DNA from: CAZLMG01 sp964560765
GTDB taxonomy: Bacteria > Bdellovibrionota_B > Oligoflexia > Oligoflexales > CAZLMG01
NCBI GenBank assembly: GCA_964560765.1
Contig: CAZLMG010000012.1
Coordinates: 50,358-114,357, forward strand
Direction: 5' to 3'
Length of the DNA: 64,000 bases
Shown here: positions 34,501 through 46,500 of the stretch, piece by piece
Layout: every line of letters begins with the position of its first letter
How positions within the stretch are numbered: the stretch's first letter is position 1
Position numbers and translations under genes: made by a program
Notes under the pieces: model-generated
Database searches by the model: none
What the model was told of the DNA's origin: nothing
The model's input: only the letters and a program-made list of their open reading frames with translations

Positions 34501-37500
34501 TACGAAACCAAGAATAGTTACACCGTCCGGGTCCGCACCACAGACGCTGGTGGCTTGACGGCGGAAGATGCATTCTCCATCAATGTAACCGACGTCAATG
34601 AAGCCCCCGCAGCCTTGGCTCTCGACAACAGTACAGTCGCCGAAAACGCCGGTGCTAACGCGATTGTCGGCACCCTGAGTGCCAGCGATCCAGAAAACGG
34701 CGCCCTCACCTATAGCCTAGTCGCCGGTATCGGCGATACAGACAACGCTGCGTTCAATATCGATGGCAGCAACTTGCGCCTGTCCTCCTCGGCCAACTTT
34801 GAAGTGAAGTCAGCCTACAGCGTCCGCGTGCAAGTCAGCGATGGCGCACTATCATCAGCTCAGTCCTTCAACATCACCATCACCGATGTTAATGAAGCTC
34901 CAACCGCGATAACCCTAGACAACAACTCGGTCGCCGAAAATGCGGGAGCCAATGCCGTTGTCGGTGCTTTGAGTGCTACCGACCCAGAAAACGATGCTCT
35001 CACATTCACACTAGTCGCCGGAGCCGGCGATACAGACAACGCCGCCTTCAACATCAATGGCGCCGACCTCCGCCTATCAGCCTCCGCCGACTACGAAACC
35101 AAATCCAGTTACTCGATACGCGTTGAAGTCAGCGATGGCAGTCTGAGTTCCAGCTCAACATTCACAATCAATGTAACCAACGTCAATGAGGCGCCGACTT
35201 TGGCGCACAACACTCATCCGAACATCACTATCTGGTCTGGCTCGGGTGCGTCCATCGATGCTTTTGAATTCACCATTCCTGAAGACAGCACCGATCGCGA
35301 GATTACATTCACCGCTACCGACGTCGATGGCGACGCGCTGACACTGACTTGTGACGGCACGACGCCTGCTTACGTCACCGTCGATAACGCCAACAAAAAA
35401 TTGACCCTAGCTCCGACTAACGACCACGTCGGCGGGCCCCTAGCCTTTACTTGTAAAGTGAGCGATGGCACCCTTGAATCTGACCTGGTCTACTTTGACG
35501 CCACGGTGACCAACGTCAACGATGCACCGACCGCCTTAGCGCTTAGCAACAGCTCGATCAACGAAAACGCGGCCAGCGGCACGGCCGTAGGCACTTTCAG
35601 CAGCACCGACGTCGATGTCGGCGACTCGTTCACATACACGCTGGCCAGCGGTGCCGGCGACACAGACAATGCCAGCTTCTCCATCGTTGCCGGCGAGCTG
35701 CGCTCAGCCGCTATCTTCGACTTTGAAACCAAGGCCTCGTACTCGATCCGTGTTCGCACTACAGATTCCGGTGGCTTATTCACGGAAGATACATTCACCA
35801 TTTCTGTCAACAACACCAACGATGCGCCTACGGACATCGCCCTCAGCAATGCTTCGGTCAATGAGAATGCTGGCGCCAACGCTGTTGTCGGCGCGTTCAG
35901 CGGCACCGATCCTGACAATGATACGTTGACCTACTCACTCGTCGCCGGAACTGGTGCCGATGACAATGCCGCATTTAACATCGATAGCGGCAACCTGCGC
36001 CTCACCGCCAGCGCCGATTTCGAAACCAAATCCAGCTATTCCGTCCGCGTGCAAGCGGCCGACGGCAATGGCGGAACTTACGAAGAATCCTTCACCGTCT
36101 CTATTGGCGACGTCAACGACGCACCGACCGCCATTTCCATGGACTCTTCGATTGCCCCCGAAGCTCAGCCAGTGGGCACCACCGTAGGTAACTTTAGCAG
36201 TTCCGATCAGGACGCTGGCGATTCCCATACCTACGCCTTGGTTGCTGGTCAAGGCGACACGGACAACGCCTCCTTTACCAGCGATGGCGGAGCGCTGAAG
36301 ACTGCCGCCATCTTCAACTACGACACCAAGAATAGCTATGCCATCCGCGTTCGCACGACGGACTCTGGCGGCTTAACTCATGATCAAGAAATCACCATCT
36401 CCATATCCAATGGCAATATCGTGCCGTCCGACATCGCCTTGGACAATACAACGCTTGCCGAAAGCGCGGCTTCAGGCAGCAACGTCGGCAACCTGAGCAC
36501 GACGGATGGTGACGCTGGTGACACTCACACGTATAGCCTGGTAGCCGGCACCGGTTCTGACGACAATGCCTCGTTCACCATCGACGGCGCCGTATTGAAG
36601 ACCGCCATTGCGCTGGATTATGAAACAAAGACCAGCTACACCGTTCGTATTCAAACCAATGACGGCAACGGCGGTGTTTATGCGGAAGCATTCACCATCA
36701 GCATTACCAACGTCAACGAGGCGCCTACGGCTTTGGCCCTCAGCAACTCCGCGATCAATGAAAACGGTGGCGCCAATGCCATCATCGGCGCCCTCAGCGC
36801 AACCGATCCCGATGCAGGCACGACATTTACCTACAGCCTAGTCGCAGGAGCCGGCGACACGGACAACGCCGCCTTCAATATCGACGGCGCTAACCTGCGC
36901 TTGACCGCCAACGGAGATTACGAGACCAAGTCCAGTTATTCGGTACGCATTCAAGTCAGCGACGGCAGCCTAACATTCGCTGACACCTTTACGGTAACAC
37001 TGAACGACGTTAATGAAGCACCAAGCGACATCGCCTTGAGCGCGACGTCTATCGACGAAAATGCCGGCGCCAATGCCATCGTTGGCGCATTAAGTGGTAC
37101 CGATCCAGACGCAGGCGCTACCCTGGCTTATAGCCTTGTTGCCGGTGATGGCGATACGGACAACGCCGCCTTCAATATCGATAGTGGCAATTTACGCCTA
37201 TCGGCTTCCGCTGACTACGAAACCAAGAACTCCTACTCGGTCCGCATCCAGGTCACTGACGGCAGCTTGACGTACGCGGAAGCATTCACCATCAGCATCA
37301 ACAATGTTAATGAAGATCCGACCGCCATTGCCCTCAGCAACAACACCGTCAATGAAAATGCGGGTGCAAATGCTGTTGTTGGCGTGCTTTCTGGCACAGA
37401 CCCAGACGCCGGCACGACGTTCATCTATTCGTTGACGGGTGGCATTGGCGATACGGACAACGCGGCCTTCAATATCAACGGTTCGGATTTGCGCCTGACC

Positions 37501-40500
37501 GCCAGCGCCGATTACGAAGCTAAGTCGAGTTACTCGGTGCGCATCCGAGTCAGCGATGGCAGTTTGAGTTTCGAAGATGTCTTTACCATTAACGTCAACA
37601 ACGCCAACGAAGCTCCAGTTTCCTTGGCCCTAAGCAATAGCTCAGTCGCGGAGAATGCTGGTGCCAACGCTTTGGTCGGCAGCTTCAGCGCTTCTGACCC
37701 GGAGAATGACACCCTGTCCTACAGTCTAGTCGCCGGCGATGGCGATACGGACAACGCTTCATTCAACATCAACGGCAGCGACTTGCGTCTGACGGCAAGT
37801 GCTGACTTTGAGACCAAGTCAAGCTACTCCGTACGAGTTCAAGTCAGTGATGGCACTCTCGCCACGGCGAATTCATTCGCCATCTCGATTACCAACGTCA
37901 ACGAAGCACCGACAGCTCTAGCCCTCAGCGCCAACTCCATCGCGGAGAATGCCGCTTCGGGCACTGCCATCGGCACATTCTCTAGCACGGATGTGGACGC
38001 GGCCGACACGTTCAGTTATAGCCTGGTCGCCGGCGCCGGCGATACGGACAATGGCAGCTTTAACATCGTCGCTGGCGAACTGCGCTCCGCCGCCGTTTTC
38101 GATTACGAAGTTAAAAATAGCTATGCGATCCGCGTCCGCACGACCGATGCTGGTGGTCTTTGGACGGAAGACACATTCACCGTGAATGTCACCAACGCCA
38201 ACGAGGCTCCACACACCTTAGCGCTCAGCAACAACTCGGTTGCTGAAAACGCTGGTGCCGATGCCGTCGTGGGTGCTCTCAGTGCGTCGGACCCAGAGAA
38301 CGACTCCCTGACCTACACTCTGGTCGCCGGTACCGGCGACACAGACAACGCAGCTTTCAATATCGACGGCAACAGCCTGCGTCTAACGGCCAGCGCTGAC
38401 TATGAAACCAAGAACTCTTACTCGGTGCGCGTGCAAGTCAGCGACGGTACCCTGACCGCCGCCAACTCCTTTACCGTGAACATCACCAACGTCAACGAAG
38501 CTCCGGCATCGCTGGCTCTTAGCAACAGCTCAGTCGCCGAGAACGCTGGTGCCAACGCCGTCGTCGGCGCCCTCAGCGCCACCGACCCGGAAAACGACTC
38601 CCTGACCTACACTCTGGTCGCCGGCTCCGGCGATACGGACAACACAGCTTTCAATATCGATGGCAACAGCCTGCGCCTTACGGCCAGCGCCGACTATGAA
38701 ACCAAGAACTCTTACTCGGTGCGCGTGCAAGTCAGCGACGGTGCTTTGACGGCTGCGAACTCTTTCGCGATCACCGTTACCAATAGCAACGAGGCCCCGC
38801 ACACCTTGGCCCTCGGCAACAACAGCGTCGCGGAAAATGCTGGAGCCAACGCCGTTGTCGGCGCTCTCAGCGCCATGGACCCAGAAAACGACAGCCTGAC
38901 CTACTCGCTGGTCGCGGGCGCCGGTGATACCGACAACGCCGCCTTCAACATCAGCGGCTCTGACCTGCGTCTTACTGCTTCCGCAGACTATGAAGCCAAA
39001 TCGAGCTACTCGGTGCGCATCCGCGTGAGCGACGGCAGTTTGAGCTTTGAAGACACCTTCACCATCAATGTTAATAATGTGAATGAGGCTCCCGGCTCAC
39101 TCGCCTTGAGCAACAGCTCTGTGGCCGAGAATGCTGGCGCGGATGCCGTTGTCGGTAGCCTCAGTGCTTCCGATCCGGAAAACGATACCCTGAGCTACAG
39201 TCTCGTTGCCGGCGCTGGCGATACGGACAACGCCGCCTTCAACATCAATGGCAGCAACCTGCGTTTGACAGCTAGTACTGACTTTGAGACCAAGTCCAGC
39301 TACTCCGTACGAGTTCAAGTCAGTGATGGCACTCTCGCCACGGCGAATTCATTCGCCATCTCGATTACCAACGTCAACGAAGCACCGACAGCTCTAGCCC
39401 TCAGCGCCAACTCCATCGCGGAGAATGCCGCTTCGGGCACTGCCATCGGCACATTCTCTAGCACGGATGTGGACGCGGCCGACACGTTCAGTTATAGCCT
39501 GGTCGCCGGCGCCGGCGATACGGACAATGGCAGCTTTAACATCGTCGCTGGCGAACTGCGCTCCGCCGCCGTTTTCGATTACGAAGTTAAAAATAGCTAT
39601 GCGATCCGCGTCCGCACGACCGATGCTGGTGGTCTTTGGACGGAAGACACATTCACCGTGAATGTCACCAACGCCAACGAGGCTCCACACACCTTAGCGC
39701 TCAGCAACAACTCGGTTGCTGAAAACGCTGGTGCCGATGCCGTCGTGGGTGCTCTCAGTGCGTCGGACCCAGAGAACGACTCCCTGACCTACACTCTGGT
39801 CGCCGGTACCGGCGACACAGACAACGCAGCTTTCAATATCGACGGCAACAGCCTGCGTCTAACGGCCAGCGCTGACTATGAAACCAAGAACTCTTACTCG
39901 GTGCGCGTGCAAGTCAGCGACGGTACCCTGACCGCCGCCAACTCCTTTACCGTGAACATCACCAACGTCAACGAAGCTCCGGCATCGCTGGCTCTTAGCA
40001 ACAGCTCAGTCGCCGAGAACGCTGGTGCCAACGCCGTCGTCGGCGCCCTCAGCGCCACCGACCCGGAAAACGACTCCCTGACCTACACTCTGGTCGCCGG
40101 CTCCGGCGATACGGACAACACAGCTTTCAATATCGATGGCAACAGCCTGCGCCTTACGGCCAGCGCCGACTATGAAACCAAGAACTCTTACTCGGTGCGC
40201 GTGCAAGTCAGCGACGGTGCTTTGACGGCTGCGAACTCTTTCGCGATCACCGTTACCAATAGCAACGAGGCCCCGCACACCTTGGCCCTCGGCAACAACA
40301 GCGTCGCGGAAAATGCTGGAGCCAACGCCGTTGTCGGCGCTCTCAGCGCCATGGACCCAGAAAACGACAGCCTGACCTACTCGCTGGTCGCCGGTACCGG
40401 CGACACGGACAACGCCGCCTTCAACATCAGCGGCTCTGACCTGCGCCTCACAGCCAGCGCCGACTACGAAGCTAAGTCGAGTTACTCGGTGCGCATCCAA

Positions 40501-43500
40501 GTCAGCGACGGGACTCTGAGCGCTGCCGACACATTTACCATCAATGTCACGGACGTGAACGAGTCACCGTCTCTCGCGCATAACTCGCATCCAAACATTA
40601 CCATCTGGGCGGGCTCGGGTGCGTCGATCGATCCGTATGAATTTACCATCCCAGAAGACAGCACGGACCGTGAAATCACCTTTACGGCCACCGATCCGGA
40701 TGGCAATGCCCTCACCCTAACGTGTGACGGCACGACCCCGGCGTACATCACCGTCGATAATGCGGGCAAGAAGCTGACCATGGCACCGACCAATGCGCAT
40801 GTGGGCGGTCCCGTCGCGTTCACCTGTAAAGTCAATGACAGCGCTCTGGACTCAGATCTCGTCTACTTTGACGCGACCGTGACCAACGTTAACGACGCAC
40901 CCACCGCGCTGGCGCTTGACAACAATGCCATCAACGAAAACGAAGCCAGCGGCACAGCCGTCGGAAACTTCAGCAGCACCGACATTGACGCCGGTGACTC
41001 CCACACCTACAGCCTCGTCAGCGGCACGGGTGATGCGGATAATTCTAGCTTTACCATCGTTGCCGGTCAGTTGCGCTCGGCTACCGTCTTTGACTTTGAG
41101 ACCAAGGCCTCCTACAGCATTCGCGTTCGCACCACCGACTCAGGCGGCGCCTTCACAGAAGATCAATTCAGTATTGTGATCAATAACGTCAACGATGCAC
41201 CAACCGACATCTCACTGACTAATTCCACCATTAATGAAAATGCTGGTGCGAACGCCGTCGTCGGCGCGATCAACGGTGTGGACCCAGAAAACGACACGCT
41301 GAGCTACAGTCTCGTTGCCGGTGCCGGCGATGACGATAACGCACTGTTCAACATCAACGCGGGGAACCTGCGCTTGACCGCCAGCGCTGACTTTGAGACC
41401 AAAGCTAGCTACACAGTCCGCATTCAAGCTGACGACGGCAACGGCGGCACTTACGCCGAGGCGCTATCCATCAGTGTTAACGATGTTAACGACGCTCCCA
41501 CTGGCATTTCCATCAGCGCGAACAGCGTAGCTGAAGGCCAAGCTATCGGCACCGCTGTCGGTACTCTATCTAGTGCGGACCAAGATTCGGGCGACTCGCA
41601 CACCTACAGCTTTGTGGCCGGTGCCGGCGACACGGACAACGCGTCTTTCACGCTCGATGCGGGAGTTCTAAAAACCGCTGCGATCTTCAATTATGAAACA
41701 AAGAGCAGCTATACTGTTCGCATCCGCACGACAGACGGATCGAGTGCAACTTATGACACGGCGATTGTGATCTCAGTAACCAACAACAATCAGGTACCAA
41801 CCGATATCAGTCTCAGTGCCGCCACTGTGGCCGAAAATGCGGCCGTCGGTACCAGTGTAGGCAACTTGAGCACCACCGATGCTGACGATGGCGATACGCA
41901 CACCTATAGCTTTGTCGCGGGTACCGGCAGTGATGATAACGCATCCTTTACGATCGACGGCGATATCCTCAGAGCAGGCGCTAGCTTCGACTACGAAACC
42001 AAATCAAGCTATACAGTTCGCATCCAAACTAACGATGGAGCTGGCGGCACCTTCGCAAAGGCTTTTGCCATCAGTATCACGAACGTGAACGAAGCTCCAA
42101 CTGCCGTGGCCCTCAATGACCTAACTGTGGATGAAAATGCTGGTGCTAACGCCGTAGTTAGCACCCTGAGCGGCACTGATCCAGACGCAGGCAGCACCTT
42201 CACCTACTCCTTGGTAGCGGGTGCCGGCGATACGGATAATGCGGCCTTCAACATCAGTGGCAGTGACTTGCGCCTAACCGCCAGTGCTGACTTTGAAACG
42301 AAGTCGTCATATTCCATCCGCATTCAAATTAGCGATGGTTCCTTGACCTTCGCCGACAGCTTTACCATCACTGTCAATGACATCAACGAAGCTCCTACTG
42401 ATATCAGTCTAAGCGCTACTACCATCAACGAAAACGCCGGCGCCAATGCGATTGTCGGCGCGCTGAGTGGAACCGACCCAGACGCCGGCGCAACCCTGAG
42501 CTACACCCTCGTAACCGGTGCCGGTGACACGGACAACGCGGCATTCAATATCGATAGCGGCAACTTGCGCCTCAGTGCTTCGGCCGACTATGAGACAAAA
42601 AACTCATACTCGGTTCGCATCCAAGTCAGCGACGGCAGCTTGACTTATGCTGAGTCTTTCACCATCAGCATCAATAATGTCAACGAAGAACCCACGGATT
42701 TGTTGCTGAGCAACACAACCGTCAATGAGAATGCGGGCGCCAATGCCGTCATCGGCACACTCAGCGCTACGGATCCGGACGCTGGCTCGAGCTTTACCTA
42801 CGCTCTGACAGGCGGCGCTGGCGATACTGACAATGCTGCATTCAATATCAACGGCACGGAACTGCGCCTGACTGCTTCCGCCGACTATGAAGCAAAGAAT
42901 TCGTACTCCATCCGCTTGCGAGTCAGCGACGGCAGCTTGACGCGCGAGGAAGTTTTCACCATCACCGTCAACGACGTGGATGAAGCGCCAGTCTCTTTAG
43001 CTCTGGATAACTTGACTGTTAACGAAAATGCCGGCGCTAACGCGGTCGTTGGCATTCTCAGCGCCAATGATCCAGAAGGACTTGCCATTACCTATAGCTT
43101 GGTAGCTGGAGCCGGTGACACGGACAACGCCGCCTTTAACATCAATGGCACGGAACTGCGCCTGACCGCTTCGGCCAATTTTGAAGTGCAGCCGTCTTAC
43201 TCGCTGCGCGTCCAGGCCAGTGACGGTACCTTGGCCTCGTCTGCGAGCTTTTCCATCACGATCATTGATGTGAATGAAGCACCACATGCTTTGGCTCTAA
43301 ACAACAACGACGTGGATGAGAACGCCGGTGCCAATGCCGTCGTCGGTACGCTGAGCGCCATCGACCCGGAAGGACAGGGGTTAACCTATACCCTCGTCGC
43401 GGGAGCCGGCGACACGGACAACGCCGCGTTCAACATCGACGGAACTAGCCTGCGCTTGACCGCTTCCGCAGACTTTGAAACCAAGTCTAGCTACTCAGTA

Positions 43501-46500
43501 CGCGTCCAAGTCAGCGATGGCAGCCTCACGGCGGCTGCTTCGTTTGCCATCACGGTCAACGACCTGAGTGAGCCTCCAGCTTTGAGCGTCAACTCGTATC
43601 CAAATATCGGCACCTGGTCGGGTGCTGGTACGGTTGGCTCGCCATTCGCATTCACCGTGGAAGAAGACAGCACCGATCGCGAGGTCGTGTTTGCCGCCAC
43701 CGATCCAGATAGCGACCCTCTGACCTTGAGCTGCAGCAGCGCTCCAGCCTACGTCACCGTTGATAACGGCAACAAGAAGCTCACCATGGCACCAACGCAG
43801 ACGCATGTCGGCGGCCCTGTCAGCTTCAACTGTAAGGTCAATGACGGCACTAGCGATTCGGCACAGGTGTACTTCAGCGCGTCGGTCAGCAACACCAACG
43901 ACGCCCCAACAGCTCTGTCCCTAAGCGCCAACACCATCAACGAGAACGCCGCCTCAGGCACGGCCATCGGCACATTCTCCAGCACCGACGTGGATGTGGG
44001 CGACACCTTTACCTACACCCTTGTCGCCGGCGCTGGCGACACGGACAACGCCAGCTTCAGCATCGTCGCCGGTGAACTGCGCTCTGGTGCCGTGTTCAAC
44101 TACGAAGTCAAGACTAGCTATGACATCCGCGTCCGCACCACGGATGCCGGCGGGTTATGGGCTGNNNNNNNNNNNNNNNNNNNNNNNNNNNNNNNNNNNN
44201 NNNNNNNNNNNNNNNNNNNNNNNNNNNNNNNNNNNNNNNNNNNNNNNNNNNNNNNNNNNNNNNNTGCGCTCTGGTGCCGTGTTCAACTACGAAGTTAAGA
44301 CTAGCTATGACATCCGCGTCCGCACCACGGATGCCGGCGGGTTATGGGCTGAGAATACTTTCACCATCAACGTGAATAACGTCAACGAAGCGCCGACGGC
44401 CCTAGCACTCAGTGCCAACACCATCAACGAGAACGCCGCTTCGGGCACGGCCATCGGCACCTTCTCCAGCACGGACGTGGATGTTGGCGACACCTTTACC
44501 TACAGCCTCGTCGCTGGCGCTGGCGACACGGACAACGCCAGCTTCAGCATCGTCTCGGGTGAATTACGCTCGGCAGCGGTCTTTGACTATGAAACGAAGT
44601 CCAGCTACTCGATCCGTGTTCGCACCACGGATGCCGGTGGCCTGAACACCGAAAACACATTCACCATCAACGTCAACGACATCCTTGAAGCCCCAACCGC
44701 ACCGACCAGCGTTGCCGCCGCTACCTCGACAAGCGGTCAAACAACGGTATCTTGGAACGCCTCCGCAGGCGCCACCAGCTACGACTTGTACTGGCGCACC
44801 ACGACGGGCGTGACCTCTGGAAACGGCACCCAAATCGCGGGCGTCAGTTCACCGTACACGCACACGGGCCGCGCTGATGGCACCACCTACTATTACGTGG
44901 TTGTTGCCAGCAACGGCGGCGGTTCATCCGCGGATTCATCTCAAGCTTCGGCAACCCCGATGGCGGCTCCGTCGATCTCGGTTGGTGCGGGTGTGGCACA
45001 AACTAGCATCACTTGGTCCGGCGTCACCGGTGCCTCGGGTTACGACCTGTACTTTAACAGCACGGGCTCGGTCACCACGGCCAGCACCAAGATCGCCGAC
45101 GTGACGTCGCCATACACCCACACCTCGCGGGTCAATGGCACCACGTACTATTACCGACTGGAAGCCAAGAACGCTTCGGGAACGTCCAGCTTATCCACCG
45201 AGCAAAGTGCAACACCGCAGGCAGCACCAACAATTTCCGAGATCACGTCATCGCCATCGACAGGCTTCCACAACGAGGGTGATAGCATCACGATCACCGT
45301 TACTTTCAATCAGTCCGTCACCCTGTCCAGTGGCGGCCAATTGCGCATCACCTTGGATACGGGCGATCAGATCACCGTCACTGGCAGCCCAACCACGGGC
45401 ACTGCCTTTAACTTTGCTTATACCGTTGGGGCGGGCGACACGTCGTCCGACCTGGATGTCACTGCCGTGACCCTGGTCTCGGGTACTCTGCAGAACGGCA
45501 ACAGCACGGCGGCGACCCTCGGCTTGCCGGCTGGCGAAGGCTTGGCGGATAACTCCAGCCTTGTTATCGACACCACGGCGCCGACCGTAACCATCGCCTC
45601 CGGTGCGAGCAACTACATCAACGCCGCCAACGATCAGGCCTATAACCTGGCATCGGGTACCTGCACAATTGGCGAAGGCAACGTCACCGTTTACTATGAC
45701 CGCACACCGTCGTCGACTAACGAAACCGTAGCCTGTAACGCGGGCAGCTGGACGTCGGGTGGCGTGGACTTGAGCGGTTTCTCGGATGGTGCTGTCACGA
45801 TCACCGCCGAACAGACCGACGCCGCAGGCAACTCTGATTCGGAGGCAACATCGGCTACCAAGGACGCCACCGCACCGACTGTAGATGCGGGCGCGAACTT
45901 CTCCGTCGCCACAGCCACAGCTCCGGGTGCTTCCGCTAGCGACGCGGGAACGGGCATCGCCTCCTACGCGTGGTCGAAAACTGCGGGCGCCGGCACGATC
46001 ACCTACGCGCCAAATAGCACCTCGGTGAATCCGACCTTTGAAAACGACACAGATGGTGCAGTTACCATGCAGCTGACCGTCACCGACGTCGCCGGCAACA
46101 GCGCATCCGACACTGTTGAATTTACCTGGACCGGTGAAGGCGGCGGTAGCTCAAGCTCCACTTCATCAAGCTCGACCAGCAGCAGCTCAACCTCCAGCGG
46201 TGGCAGCAACTCGGCTCTGGTGGTCACCGAGCCGACGCTAAACGGCGCAAACGTAGACTTTGGCACCGCTTACGCCCACGCCTCCGGCAAGAAGAAGTAC
46301 AAGACCTGGACGGTCTATAACTCATCTTCCACGGCGACGGACAGCCTCAGCATCACCGTCAGCGACACCACGAACTATTCGATCGATACGACGCTCTCGA
46401 CCTGCGACGACACCGCGGAACTGGCCGCAACCTCTGACTGTACTCTGGTGATCGCCTTTGGACCGACGAGTGCCGCTGTATTCACAGGCACCGTGAGTAT

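Larger units (their letters stand above)
33699..44690 (+). repeat. Cadherin-like repeat array within the giant gene
   Basis: About 33 direct repeats of roughly 290-310 bp, each encoding a module ending N-V-N-E-A-P, with conserved ENAGANAVVG, DPEND, DTDNAAF and ETKSSYSVRV segments. Three non-cadherin modules are interspersed. Two duplication scales are visible: a 1,476-bp tandem unit near 37.8-40.4 kb and a 5,373-bp offset between a multi-repeat block at about 35.2-37.9 kb and one at about 40.6-43.3 kb. Confidence 0.9.

Noticed and set aside
32000..44000. Many 60-160-codon open frames on the minus strand and in other frames across the giant gene
   Set aside because: They recur with the cadherin repeat period, lack ribosome sites and are by-products of the biased, repetitive coding sequence.
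43994..44298. Apparent frameshift splitting the giant gene into two overlapping proteins
   Set aside because: The shift is produced by the arbitrary 100-N gap and the duplicated 87-bp flanks; merging them restores one frame.
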